Shown: positions 7,313 to 16,910, counted from the stretch's first letter. The stretch is DNA of 41,120 bases from Acinetobacter lwoffii (GCA_013530545.1 SPVA01000063.1:1-41120), one strand, 5' to 3'. A program made the numbers and translations. The notes: generated from the letters alone by a model not told the origin.

Positions 7313-9235
7313 TTAATCTTCTAACAGGGTCATTGAGCGTTTGCGGTCAATCTCATAAATCTGCATTTTCAGGTTTTTCATTTCTGCAATACTGTTAAAT
7401 TTCTTGGATTTAATCTTGTTTTTTAAACACTGATATTGCAGCTTGGTTGAAAAATCAGCCGCGAGCTTATCGGCCTGTTCCGGCGATGAGGTGTAATCGC
7501 TGACATTGGCATGCTGCAGAATATGCTGCAGTTCATGATGATGGGCTGCGCAGGCACCGAGCACATAATAGATCGACAGTTCAGGATCATCCGGCAAGTC
7601 ATCAAAAATCACATTCAGAATATTCAAAATCTTAAACAGCAACTGATCTTCCGCTACTAGCGCGCGCAGTGGTTCAAAATGAATATACAGATAAGGATGA
7701 TTCATCAAGATCGCAATCACATATTCTTCAGCATCAATTTTGGTACTAAAGCTTAAAGATGCATCTGTATTGACCTTAGGTTGCCATTTACGATTAAAGC
7801 CCAGTTTTTCACGGAAAAATTGCTGCAGCAGATAACGGAAGGAGCCGTGTTTGGGCAGTAATTCGGTCAGATTTTTTAGTTCACCCATAACCTGACTCTT
7901 GCCTTCTGGGGTGGTGATATCCTGATTTTGGGTCAGATGGGCAAACACGAAGTCCGACATCAACGGTGCCTGATCCAGCAAGCGTCTGAAGTTTTCTATC
8001 CCTTCACGGCGGATCAATGAATCTGGGTCATGGTCAGCGGGCAAAACAAAGAACTTCAGCTCTCGGCCATCATTCAGCAGGGGCAGGGCAATGTCTAAGG
8101 TACGGCGCGCTGCTTTTTGACCGGCAGCATCCCCATCAAAGGCAATGGTCAGCCGGTTGCTCTGCTTGAACAGAATATTCAGGTGGTCGGTATTACTCGC
8201 TGTACCTAAAGTTGCTACTGCGCCATGAATGCCATATTGCTGAAGCGCAATCACATCCATATAGCCTTCGACCATCAGCCATTCTTGGGCTTTCTGTTTG
8301 CGGCCCTCATAGAGGCCATACAGCAACTGGTTTTTATGGAAGACCTCAGAATCTGGCGAGTTAATATATTTAGGCTTAATCTCGTCATTCAGGGCACGGC
8401 CGCCAAAACCAACTACACGACCCTTGGTATCACGGATCGGGAAAATCACCCGTTCACGCAGCAGATCAAAATCACGGCCACTGTCGCTGGTACGAATCAG
8501 ACCTAAAAGTTTTAAGCCTTCAATATCCTGAGGAAAGGCTTTTTCCAGATGTTGCCAGTCTTCGGGCGCATAGCCTAAGCGCCAATAGGCAATGGTTTCT
8601 GCAGTCAGACCACGCTGTTTAAAGTATTGCTGGGCACTCGGGCTGTTGGGTAACTGGCGTTCATAGAACTGTGCAATATTTTCCAGCAGGTCGTAGAGAT
8701 TACCGTCTTGCTGAACTTCTGCCATGGGCAGGTGTTCAAAAGAAGCAAAAGGGTCACCATAAAAATCCTGTTCGACTGCCTGAAACTCTGCAAATGGGTC
8801 AAAACTCGCCGTAGATGCAGCACTATTATTTTCTGTTACTGCATTATTTTGTTGCGGCTGAGCTTGTGGTGCCGCTTGAGCAGGCGCAATTTTGAGCTTG
8901 GCTGCTTCACGTTTATATTTTAATTTATTGGAATCGGTGTTGTCTTTAGGCAGTTCGATACCGGTCTGACTGGACAGGTCTTTCATCACTTCGACGAAAT
9001 TACGGCTGCCAATATCCATTAAAAAACGGATGGCATTACCGTTGGCCTGACAGCCAAAACAGTGAAAATACTGTTTGTCACGATAGACGTGGAAAGATGG
9101 TGATTTTTCCTGATGAAAAGGGCAGCAGCCTGAATAGGTACGGCCTGTTTTTTTCAGTTTTACGAATTGACCAATCACATCGACAATATCGGTGCGATCG
9201 AGAATCTGATCAATCGTATGTTGAGGAATGGCCAT
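7313..9235 (-). CDS. dnaG: DNA primase with an extended linker
   Basis: Synthesises RNA primers at the replication fork, working with DnaB helicase. The 640-residue protein starts with a CHC2 zinc-binding domain (Cys38, His41, Cys59, Cys62). The core RNA polymerase domain has a TOPRIM fold with the acidic VEGYMDV and DGDAAG motifs, and a divergent helicase-binding domain lies at the C-terminus. Between zinc and core domains, residues about 100-178, is an Ala/Gln/Asn-rich low-complexity linker that accounts for its being about 60 residues longer than E. coli DnaG. It is not in the usual rpsU-dnaG-rpoD unit here; it converges with hemA and lies downstream of bamD. Confidence 0.96.
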   Translation of the reverse strand: MAIPQHTIDQILDRTDIVDVIGQFVKLKKTGRTYSGCCPFHQEKSPSFHVYRDKQYFHCFGCQANGNAIRFLMDIGSRNFVEVMKDLSSQTGIELPKDNTDSNKLKYKREAAKLKIAPAQAAPQAQPQQNNAVTENNSAASTASFDPFAEFQAVEQDFYGDPFASFEHLPMAEVQQDGNLYDLLENIAQFYERQLPNSPSAQQYFKQRGLTAETIAYWRLGYAPEDWQHLEKAFPQDIEGLKLLGLIRTSDSGRDFDLLRERVIFPIRDTKGRVVGFGGRALNDEIKPKYINSPDSEVFHKNQLLYGLYEGRKQKAQEWLMVEGYMDVIALQQYGIHGAVATLGTASNTDHLNILFKQSNRLTIAFDGDAAGQKAARRTLDIALPLLNDGRELKFFVLPADHDPDSLIRREGIENFRRLLDQAPLMSDFVFAHLTQNQDITTPEGKSQVMGELKNLTELLPKHGSFRYLLQQFFREKLGFNRKWQPKVNTDASLSFSTKIDAEEYVIAILMNHPYLYIHFEPLRALVAEDQLLFKILNILNVIFDDLPDDPELSIYYVLGACAAHHHELQHILQHANVSDYTSSPEQADKLAADFSTKLQYQCLKNKIKSKKFNSIAEMKNLKMQIYEIDRKRSMTLLED

Positions 9236-9370
9236 GGTCTGCTGAGCTTCTCGTGCTGGTATCTAAGGTCTAAATCACTGAAAAAATGAAAATAGTCTGG
9301 CTGAACATTGAATATTTCAAGTTCCTTTGTATACCTTTTGCACGTTTTGTTCAAGCCTTGGCCAGACAAC

Positions 9371-9400
9371 GCAAAAGGGCAAGTATAATACCTTGCCCTT
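9371..9400 (-). terminator. Terminator of bamD
   Basis: A 9-bp stem AAGGGCAAG/CTTGCCCTT with an 8-nt loop is followed on the minus strand by TTTTGC. It lies about 60 bp after the bamD stop and upstream of dnaG. Confidence 0.75.
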
Positions 9401-9460
9401 GAGGAAAATGCACCTGTAAAGCGCTGTCTTATTTGCTGATACTGCCGGACTTATTTAGCT

Positions 9461-10426
9461 TTATTCAGCCGTTTTAGGACGATCCAGCAAACCAAATGAA
9501 ATGCGATTGGTGATGCTGCGCTTTTCAGTTTCTGGCGTATCCGATTGTGCATCGGTGTCGGTTACAGTTTTGGCTTCTTTACCAAAAATACCCAGTGTCG
9601 CGCGGTTAAAGAAACTGCTTTCGCTCCGCGCTGCACGCAGATTCACCGTACCATCTGATTTCACCAGATTCGGATAATTCAGCTTTAAAACATCCACATA
9701 TTGCTGAGAAGTCGCTTTATCACCTAGCTGATCATAGCCATAAGCAACTGTTGCGAGTGCTTCCGGAATCTGCGCAGTTTGAGGATAATGCTCAATCACC
9801 CACAAGCCACGTTCAACTGCTGCCAGATACGCCTTACGCTTGATGTTAAAACGTGCTGCATTCATTTCATGCTCAGCCAGTTCCTGACCGATAAACTGCA
9901 TACGCTGTGCGGCATCGACTGCATAGGTACTCGACGGATAGCGGCGAATGAAATCAACAAAATTCTGGTAAGCTACTTTCAGGTAGCTGACATCACGATG
10001 CGATTGTTTCAGTGAGGTATAACGCAGCAGGCCGTTATAGTTCTGTTCCATATTGGCGACACCGCGTACATAGTAAGCATAATCGACATTTGGATGTTGC
10101 GGGTTCAGACGGATAAAACGCTCTGCCAGTGCAACCGCACCTTCATAATCTTTTTGCTGGAATTTTACATACAACAGTTCAAGCTGCGCCTGAGGGGCAT
10201 ACTGACTGGTCGGGAAATAAGTTTCCAGCGCTTCTAACTGTTTTGCTGCATCGGTATATTGATTACGATCTAGCGCTTTCTGTGCTTTTTGAATATAAAC
10301 CTGTTCGCTAGATTCCGGACCTTTATCCACGACTTCTTTTTTTGGATTACTGCTACAGCCTACCATTGCCGATGCAATGCCTAATGTCACAGCAAGCATT
10401 GTCATTTTATAATGTGGTAGCGACAT
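9461..10426 (-). CDS. bamD: Outer membrane assembly lipoprotein BamD
   Basis: Essential lipoprotein of the BAM complex, which inserts beta-barrel proteins into the outer membrane. The signal peptide ends in lipobox MVGC (Cys24). The body is TPR-like, with the family segments LETYFPTSQYAPQAQLELLY and RFIRLNPQHPNVDYAYYVRG. At 321 residues it is longer than the ~245-residue E. coli protein, with an added C-terminal tail rich in Thr, Asp and Arg from about residue 280. AGAGGA lies 5 nt before the ATG at 10426, supporting this start over ATG at 10405. It is divergent from rluD. Confidence 0.95.
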   Translation of the reverse strand: MSLPHYKMTMLAVTLGIASAMVGCSSNPKKEVVDKGPESSEQVYIQKAQKALDRNQYTDAAKQLEALETYFPTSQYAPQAQLELLYVKFQQKDYEGAVALAERFIRLNPQHPNVDYAYYVRGVANMEQNYNGLLRYTSLKQSHRDVSYLKVAYQNFVDFIRRYPSSTYAVDAAQRMQFIGQELAEHEMNAARFNIKRKAYLAAVERGLWVIEHYPQTAQIPEALATVAYGYDQLGDKATSQQYVDVLKLNYPNLVKSDGTVNLRAARSESSFFNRATLGIFGKEAKTVTDTDAQSDTPETEKRSITNRISFGLLDRPKTAE

Positions 10427-10497
10427 AAAAATTCCTCTGTTAATACGGGCAATGAGCTACAATTGCACTATTAAACCACTTTTGTCTGAATGAGCAA

Positions 10498-11550
10498 ATG
10501 AGTCAAGCACAATCTTCCAATTCTAATATCCCTGATACTGATTTCAATTTACTTGAAGATTCTGAGGATGCAGATAACCATACTTCAGAAGCAACTGCAA
10601 CACGTTTATCGTTGCAATTTCAACTGGATGAAACTTATATCGGGCAACGGATCGACCAGATTGCCGCAATGGTCTGGAGCGATTTTTCTCGAGAAAAATT
10701 AAAGCAATGGATTAAAGATGGCAATTTATTGGTGAATGGTCAACCGGTTAAGCCGAAATTTAAAAGTGATGGTTTTGAAACCCTGACTTTAAATGTTGAG
10801 CTTGAAGCGCAAACGCGCAGTCTGCCGGAAGATATTCCACTGGACATCATCTATGAAGATGATGACATTATGGTCATCAACAAACCAGTCGGTATGGTGG
10901 TACATCCGGGCGCTGGCAATAGTTCTGGCACCTTGGTCAATGCTTTATTGCATCACTATCCGAAATCAGCTGAACTGGCGCGTGCAGGTCTGGTACATCG
11001 TATCGATAAAGACACCAGCGGTCTGTTAGTCGTCGCCAAAAATCTGGAAGCACAATTTGCCTTAAGCAAACAGCTTGAGAAAAAATCAGTATATCGCCTG
11101 TATGACTTGGTGGTTTACGGCAATATTATTGCTGGCGGTACCATTGATGAACCAATCAAACGCCATCCGGTGGATCGTGTGAAAATGACCATACTTCCAG
11201 GTGGTAAAGACGCGGTGACGCATTACAATGTCAAAGAGCGTTTCCAGCATTTTACCCGTGTTCAAGCCCGTCTGGAAACTGGACGTACCCATCAGATCCG
11301 TGTGCATTTTAGCTATATCGGCTTTGGCTTGGTGGGCGATCAGGTGTATATGCCACGTGTCCGTATGCCTGCAGGTGCATCGCAATTATTAGATGATACT
11401 TTACGTGGCTTTAAACGCCAGGCCTTACATGCAGCGAAACTTGGTCTGACCCATCCGCGTACCAAAGAAGAAATGACCTTTGAAGCGCCGTGGCCGGAAG
11501 ACTTTGCCAATCTGGTTGAAGTACTGCGTACCGAAAACAAAGCCTATTAA
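10498..11550 (+). CDS. rluD: 23S rRNA pseudouridine synthase RluD
   Basis: Forms pseudouridines in helix 69 of 23S rRNA (1911/1915/1917 in E. coli numbering). The 350-residue protein has an N-terminal S4 RNA-binding domain (about residues 48-100) and a RluA-family catalytic domain with HRIDKDTSG, where Asp170 is the nucleophile. RLETGRTHQIRVH also matches the family. An acidic, Ser/Asp-rich extension of about 35 residues precedes the S4 domain. The bamD/rluD/pgeF arrangement is conserved in gammaproteobacteria and supports RluD over RluC or RluA. Confidence 0.95.
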   Translation: MSQAQSSNSNIPDTDFNLLEDSEDADNHTSEATATRLSLQFQLDETYIGQRIDQIAAMVWSDFSREKLKQWIKDGNLLVNGQPVKPKFKSDGFETLTLNVELEAQTRSLPEDIPLDIIYEDDDIMVINKPVGMVVHPGAGNSSGTLVNALLHHYPKSAELARAGLVHRIDKDTSGLLVVAKNLEAQFALSKQLEKKSVYRLYDLVVYGNIIAGGTIDEPIKRHPVDRVKMTILPGGKDAVTHYNVKERFQHFTRVQARLETGRTHQIRVHFSYIGFGLVGDQVYMPRVRMPAGASQLLDDTLRGFKRQALHAAKLGLTHPRTKEEMTFEAPWPEDFANLVEVLRTENKAY

Positions 11551-11587
11551 TCTTTTTATTTAGCTCGCGTCAAAGCAAGGAATCGAG

Positions 11588-12328
11588 ATGCAATTTGTAC
11601 CAGGACTTCCACAAGGTGTGTATGTCGGCCAGACTCGCGTTCACCATGCGAAAGTACAGCCATCCGCACAGCCTGAGCTTGCAGGTTTTAATCTGGCCTT
11701 GCATGTGCAGGATGATGCGCAACGGGTACAACAGCATCGCATGGCTTTATTGCAGGATTTCGCTGCCTTTGGCGTAGATAAGATTACCTGGATGACCCAG
11801 ACACATAGCACCATTTGCCATACTATTAATGAGCAGATGCCATTTACCGCACTGGTCGGAGATGGTCTGGTGACTCAGCGTAAGGCGCATGCCTTAATGA
11901 TGATGACGGCAGACTGCTTGCCTGTGGTACTGGGGAATGCGGATGGCACGGAAGTTGCCAATTTGCATGCTGGCTGGCGTGGTCTGGCGGGTGGGATTGT
12001 CGAAAATACCATTGCCGCTATGCAAACTCCACCGACCTGGGCCTGGCTCGGGGCAGCAATCAGTCAGCCATGTTTCGAGATTGGCGCTGAAGTAAAAGCG
12101 GCTTTTTGTAGTAAATATCCTGAACTGGACAGTGCATTTCAGGCCGGTGAACAGGCAGGTAAATATTATGCCGACCTGTATGCGATTGCGCGTTATATCT
12201 TGCAGCAAGACGGGGTAAATACTGTTCTAGGTGGAGATCAGTGTTCTTATCGCCAGCCAGAGGAATATTTCTCTTATCGCCGCGAAGCTAAAACAGGGCG
12301 TATGGCGACATTCGTGTTTATGACATGA
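11588..12328 (+). CDS. pgeF: Polyphenol-oxidase/laccase-domain protein, PgeF (YfiH) family
   Basis: The E. coli homologue removes wrongly incorporated L-serine from UDP-MurNAc, editing peptidoglycan precursors; relatives act on purine nucleosides. The 246-residue protein keeps the zinc/copper-site residues of the family: His73 in TQTH, Cys110 in TADCLPV and His127 in NLHAGWRG. The C-terminal end has the QCSYR and FSYRREAKTGRMATF motifs. It is 37 bp downstream of rluD, as in many related genomes, so probably co-transcribed. Confidence 0.93.
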   Translation: MQFVPGLPQGVYVGQTRVHHAKVQPSAQPELAGFNLALHVQDDAQRVQQHRMALLQDFAAFGVDKITWMTQTHSTICHTINEQMPFTALVGDGLVTQRKAHALMMMTADCLPVVLGNADGTEVANLHAGWRGLAGGIVENTIAAMQTPPTWAWLGAAISQPCFEIGAEVKAAFCSKYPELDSAFQAGEQAGKYYADLYAIARYILQQDGVNTVLGGDQCSYRQPEEYFSYRREAKTGRMATFVFMT

Positions 12329-12368
12329 AAATGTTAAACTTAACTGAATTTTTTGGCTTTTGAGCGTT

Positions 12369-12909
12369 ATGTCCCTATCTTCCAAATCTGTTGCGATTGT
12401 TTATCACAGTCCTTATGGACACACGGCTAAAGTGGCAAATTTTATTGCCGATGGTGCGCCATATGATGAATGTCGAACATATAGACTGGGATGTGCTGGA
12501 CGCCGCCGATGCAATTATCTTTGGTTGTCCGACCTATATGGGTAGCCTGACCTCTGCCATGAAGCTGTTTATGGAGCAATCCTCTAAACGCTGGCTGGCA
12601 CGTAGCTGGCAGGGTAAACTGGCCGCAGCCTTTACCAATGGTGGCGGACTCAGTGGCGACAAACTGGCAGTCTTGCAGCAAATCAACCTGTTTGCCATGC
12701 AGCACGGTATGTTGTGGAGTGGATTGCCATTAATGCCGACAGGACGTGCCGTCACGGATCTGAATCGGATGTCGAGCTTCTTGGGGCTTATGACCCAGTC
12801 AGATAACGCGCCGGTTGAAGTCACTCCACCTGAGGGCGATTTAAAAACCGCGTTCTGGTTTGGGGAATATATTGCCCTGACTCTGGCAAGACTGGGCGGT
12901 AAAGCTTAA
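12369..12909 (+). pseudogene. Flavodoxin/NAD(P)H-quinone-reductase-like gene, frameshifted
   Basis: Frame 1 from ATG 12369 gives MSLSSKSVAIVYHSPYGHTAKVANFIADGA, a normal FMN-binding start, then runs into nonsense and stops at 12545. Frame 2 picks up at about 12464 with HMMNVEHIDWDVLDAADAIIFGCPTYMG and continues to a normal stop at 12909. The join at about 12453-12465 has lost roughly 10-15 residues compared with WrbA-like flavodoxins, and the frame change fits a deletion of 3n+2 nt. The fragment starting at ATG 12391 could be predicted as a 172-residue protein, but its first ~25 residues are out of frame. It could be a true pseudogene or an assembly/sequencing gap. Confidence 0.8.
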
Positions 12910-12915
12910 AGTTAT

Positions 12916-12946
12916 AAAAAAACCTCCGAATGCGGAGGTTTTTTAT
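12916..12946. terminator. Bidirectional terminator between the flavodoxin pseudogene and smpB
   Basis: An 8-bp stem AACCTCCG/CGGAGGTT with loop AATG is flanked by A5 on the left and T6 on the right, so it can end transcription from both convergent genes. Confidence 0.85.
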
Positions 12947-12963
12947 ATTGAATTTTTAATCCA

Positions 12964-13443
12964 TTATTTATGGAAAATTCGTGCTTTATCACGTTGCCAG
13001 TCACGGTCTTTTTCGGTGGCACGTTTGTCATGGAGCTGCTTACCTTTCACCAAGGCAATTTCCAGCTTGGCATGTGGACCTTTCCAGTAACACGCCAGTG
13101 GTACGCAGGAATAACCTTTCTGGTTAATTGCACCCATCAACTTTTCAATTTCACGGCGATTCAGCAATAGCTTGCGGGTACGGGTTGCTTCAGGCACTAC
13201 ATGGGTCGAGGCGCTTAACAAAGGTTGAACCTGAGCACCAAACAAGAACGCTTCACCATTTTTAAAGGTAATATAACTTTCTACGATAGTCATACGCCCA
13301 GCGCGCATTGATTTGACTTCCCAGCCTTTTAATGAAAGCCCCGCTTCAAATTTCTCTTCAATAAAATAATCGTGGCGGGCACGTTTATTCAGTGCAATGG
13401 TACCGCCATTATTTTTTTTTACTACAATAGATGCTTTCGCCAT
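12964..13443 (-). CDS. smpB: SsrA-binding protein SmpB
   Basis: Partner of tmRNA in trans-translation; places tmRNA on stalled ribosomes. The 159-residue basic protein has the oligonucleotide-binding barrel: [43 protein letters not shown]. It ends in the Lys/Arg-rich tail ([17 protein letters not shown]) that folds in the ribosomal mRNA channel. The tmRNA gene itself is not in this window. It is divergent from coaD. Confidence 0.97.
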   Translation of the reverse strand: MAKASIVVKKNNGGTIALNKRARHDYFIEEKFEAGLSLKGWEVKSMRAGRMTIVESYITFKNGEAFLFGAQVQPLLSASTHVVPEATRTRKLLLNRREIEKLMGAINQKGYSCVPLACYWKGPHAKLEIALVKGKQLHDKRATEKDRDWQRDKARIFHK

Positions 13444-13564
13444 AATCTGATACTTCCAAACGTGCTGCTATTGTACCGCAACTAGAAATAAGGTGAAGTT
13501 TTTTAAATTAATGAGGATTATTCACCAAAAAAACAAGTTTTTGCTAAAATAAGATTCTACATAA

Positions 13565-14339
<775 letters not shown>

Positions 14340-14365
14340 TCTCGATATTTGATACTATGCCGCTC

Positions 14366-14743
<378 letters not shown>

Positions 14744-14771
14744 AATTTTGATCAAACAGCACAATATGGGG

Positions 14772-14800
14772 TTGACGTGATTTACAGAAAATCCCATAAT
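14772..14800 (+). promoter_or_regulatory. Promoter of tRNA-Met
   Basis: -35 TTGACG (14772-14777), 17-bp spacer, -10 CATAAT (14795-14800), about 15 bp before the tRNA 5' end. The GCGCGC run just after the -10 resembles a stable-RNA discriminator, hinting at stringent control; that last point is inference. Confidence 0.8.
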
Positions 14801-14815
14801 GCGCGCACAGTTTAA

Positions 14816-14892
14816 GGCTATGTAGCTCAGTTGGTTAGAGCACCGCACTCATAATGCGGGGGTCACAAGTTCAAGTCTCGTCATAGCCACCA
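14816..14892 (+). tRNA. tRNA-Met, elongator (anticodon CAT)
   Basis: 77-nt gene with encoded CCA, acceptor stem GGCTATG/CATAGCC, anticodon loop CTCATAA (CAT) and T-loop TTCAAGT. It closely resembles E. coli elongator tRNA-Met rather than initiator or the lysidine-modified tRNA-Ile2. Confidence 0.93.
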
Positions 14893-14898
14893 TATTCT

Positions 14899-14925
14899 AC
14901 CCACTCCGATTGAGTGGGTTTTTTT
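14899..14925 (+). terminator. Terminator of tRNA-Met
   Basis: Perfect 8-bp stem ACCCACTC/GAGTGGGT, 5-nt loop, then T7. It lies 7 nt after the tRNA 3' end. Confidence 0.9.
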
Positions 14926-14939
14926 ATGTTTTCTAAAAA

Positions 14940-15638
14940 TTATGAAAATAAATCTGATCTTAGTAGATTTTCAATATTATCCATATCTGTTTTTAATTTA
15001 TCTGAAATAGGTTGAATATCGGCTGTAAATTTTTTAGTTATTTCATTTTGTGCTGATTCGTCAAAAAATAAGTTAGAAATATTGCTGACATACTGATTAG
15101 TCATTTTGAAAATTTGTTCATAACTTATGGTTATTTCTTTTAATTTTATCCGAATCTCTTCAGGGGCAAAAAATTTCAAACGATTACATTCATTTTGTAG
15201 GGTATTAAGTTCATCAAACAAATTTGCAAAAAAGCTTTGAAGATTTTGATGATATTCGCCAGTTGCTTTAGCCATTGCATCTGTATCATTTATTTCTGAA
15301 GCTGTAACAAAGTCAATCAAAAAGTTATGCATATAAAGGTTTATTGATTTTTGTGAATCAATTTGAGCTTTTGATTGAAATTTATCTAAATTGTTAAAAA
15401 ACTCCCCATAAACTTCTTGTTTTATACCGAAATTTTTCTTTTTCCTTTCAAGTTCTAATCCGAAATTATGTTTTAAGCCTTCTAATTCTTTATCTTTTTC
15501 AGCTTTGTAGTCAATTAGAGCTTTATCATTTTTATGTTTTTGGTAAAAAGAGAAGATCAACCATAAGATATTCGTAAGAGTGAATAATACGGTAAAGAAA
15601 ATAGGATTTTCACTTACAAAACTCAGAATACTTTGCAT
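14940..15638 (-). CDS. Unrecognised membrane-anchored coiled-coil protein
   Basis: I do not recognise this 232-residue protein. It has one N-terminal transmembrane helix (about residues 12-32) and a strongly charged coiled coil over about 35-70 (many Lys/Glu, e.g. KAEKDKELEGL). The rest is a predicted helical domain with no Cys cluster or enzyme motif. The topology fits a single-pass inner-membrane protein with a cytoplasmic helical body. The DNA is visibly more AT-rich than its neighbours and codons favour A/T endings, which suggests acquisition by transfer. It sits beside tRNA-Met, a common insertion spot, but no integrase or att repeat was seen. The upstream ribosome site is weak. Confidence 0.7.
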   Translation of the reverse strand: MQSILSFVSENPIFFTVLFTLTNILWLIFSFYQKHKNDKALIDYKAEKDKELEGLKHNFGLELERKKKNFGIKQEVYGEFFNNLDKFQSKAQIDSQKSINLYMHNFLIDFVTASEINDTDAMAKATGEYHQNLQSFFANLFDELNTLQNECNRLKFFAPEEIRIKLKEITISYEQIFKMTNQYVSNISNLFFDESAQNEITKKFTADIQPISDKLKTDMDNIENLLRSDLFS

Positions 15639-15676
15639 GCTTAATCTTTTGAAATTTTAATGATTTAATGATAGTT

Positions 15677-16297
15677 TTAATTGCTTAAAAATTCTACTAG
15701 ATAACTAATATCATCCGTCTGCAACTGCTCACGCATTTTTAGAAACTGCTTTTCATCAATGTCGTACATTTTGAGGGAAAGCAATTTTTTAATATCTTCC
15801 TGTGGAAAGCGGTATTTAATAATTTTTGCAGGAACACCACCGACAACCGCATACGGTGGTACATCTTTGGTTACGACAGCACCTGTGGCAACCACAGCAC
15901 CTTCACCTAGTGTCACCCCTTGCATAATCATGGCACGAGAACCAATCCAGCAACCATCACCAATCATGGTATCACCCGTAGGCACAAAACTGCGTGTATC
16001 GAATGGAAACGCTGAAATCCAGTCGGTACGGTGCAGCTGGTTTCCACCCATCATGATCACGCATTCAGCGCCGAAACAGACGAAATTGCCAATATAAAGC
16101 TGATCAATCGGTTTGTCTGGGGTAGATGGCTTATCATGTAAATAACGCACTACACAACGCTCAAAACCCTGATCCCAGTAGGCTGAGTAGTAAGAATAGT
16201 TCCCCTTGATATGAATATTCGGATTCTTCACCGTTTTTGAGATGAACTCAAATTCACACCAGTGATTTACAGGAGAATTAATTAACTTTTCAGACAT
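15677..16297 (-). CDS. CatB/Vat-type xenobiotic O-acetyltransferase
   Basis: Left-handed beta-helix (hexapeptide-repeat) acetyltransferase that would move acetyl from acetyl-CoA to a hydroxyl acceptor. The 206-residue protein has the CatB-like signatures [16 protein letters not shown] and [18 protein letters not shown], in which His89 is the expected catalytic base. Hexapeptide turns follow ([25 protein letters not shown]) and the end is [14 protein letters not shown]. Family members include chloramphenicol and streptogramin acetyltransferases, but many chromosomal copies have unknown substrates, so resistance is not implied. Oddly, no Shine-Dalgarno precedes the ATG. Confidence 0.88.
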   Translation of the reverse strand: MSEKLINSPVNHWCEFEFISKTVKNPNIHIKGNYSYYSAYWDQGFERCVVRYLHDKPSTPDKPIDQLYIGNFVCFGAECVIMMGGNQLHRTDWISAFPFDTRSFVPTGDTMIGDGCWIGSRAMIMQGVTLGEGAVVATGAVVTKDVPPYAVVGGVPAKIIKYRFPQEDIKKLLSLKMYDIDEKQFLKMREQLQTDDISYLVEFLSN

Positions 16298-16403
16298 AAG
16301 GGAGATACAAAAAATAGTGAATAAGAAATTATACCTAATCGGCGTTTAAACTTGCTGAATAATATCTACAAGACGCTCAAGCGACTGTGAATAACGCAAA
16401 TGA

Positions 16404-16808
16404 TTAGACTGGTGTCGATGCTGTAGGAATACGGGCAATGACTTTAATCTCAAAATCAAAACCTGCCAGCCAGGTCACGCCCACAGCTGTCCAATTAGGA
16501 TAAGGCTTTTGTGTAAACACCTGATTTTTCACCTTCATGATGCTTTCGAACTGCCGTTCCGGATCAGTATGAAAGGTGGTGACATCGACAATATCATCGA
16601 AGCTACAACCAGCTGCTGCCAATGTCGCAGCTAAATTTTCAAAAGCCCGTTCTACCTGTTTCTCGAAATCTGGTTCAGGGGAACCATCCTCACGGCTACC
16701 GACCTGACCCGATACAAAAAGTAAGTCTTCCGATTTGATTGCAGCAGAATAACCATGCTGTTCATACAGGGCATGGCGGTCTTGGGGAAATATTGCGGTT
16801 CTAGTCAT
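16404..16808 (-). CDS. RidA/YjgF-family protein lacking the deaminase arginine
   Basis: Small trimeric-fold protein, 134 residues from ATG at 16808; an ATG four codons earlier is also possible. The family signature is seen in SEDLLFVSGQVG, DFEKQVERAFENLAATL and DDIVDVTTFHTD. Canonical RidA enzymes hydrolyse reactive enamines/imines using an Arg in a PARS-type motif. Here the aligned segment reads PNWTAVGV, with Trp106 where the Arg is expected. It therefore belongs to the Rid subgroups without that residue and its chemistry is open. It is divergent from a TetR regulator and its promoter overlaps that regulator's presumed operator. Confidence 0.88.
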   Translation of the reverse strand: MTRTAIFPQDRHALYEQHGYSAAIKSEDLLFVSGQVGSREDGSPEPDFEKQVERAFENLAATLAAAGCSFDDIVDVTTFHTDPERQFESIMKVKNQVFTQKPYPNWTAVGVTWLAGFDFEIKVIARIPTASTPV

Positions 16809-16864
16809 GTCTATTCTCATTCAATATCTAATTTATCAGTGAGTGAAAGCAGCTTAACCTTCAT

Positions 16865-16877
16865 ATACGCCTCGTAT
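16865..16877. promoter_or_regulatory. Second, shorter operator-like repeat
   Basis: ATACG-CCT-CGTAT: the same core half-sites and 3-bp spacer as the large palindrome centred 28 bp away. It lies at about the ridA-like transcription start on the minus strand, so a repressor bound here would block that gene. Confidence 0.55.
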
Positions 16878-16880
16878 GTA

Positions 16881-16910
16881 AACATAATTGACATACGTAC
16901 CGTATGTCAA
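16881..16910 (-). promoter_or_regulatory. Promoter of the RidA-like gene
   Basis: On the minus strand the -35 TTGACA (16910-16905) is the right arm of the large palindrome. The -10 TATGTT (16886-16881) follows after 18 bp. Confidence 0.6.

Noticed and set aside
14816..14892. tRNA-Ile2 with a CAT anticodon
   Set aside because: The acceptor stem, D-arm and variable region match elongator tRNA-Met far better than the known tRNA-Ile2 pattern.
15677..16297. Chloramphenicol resistance gene
   Set aside because: It belongs to the CatB-like fold family, but many chromosomal members have other substrates; resistance cannot be claimed from the sequence.
14816..16403. Genomic island integrated at tRNA-Met
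   Set aside because: No integrase gene and no direct repeat of the tRNA 3' end were found downstream; only composition hints remain.
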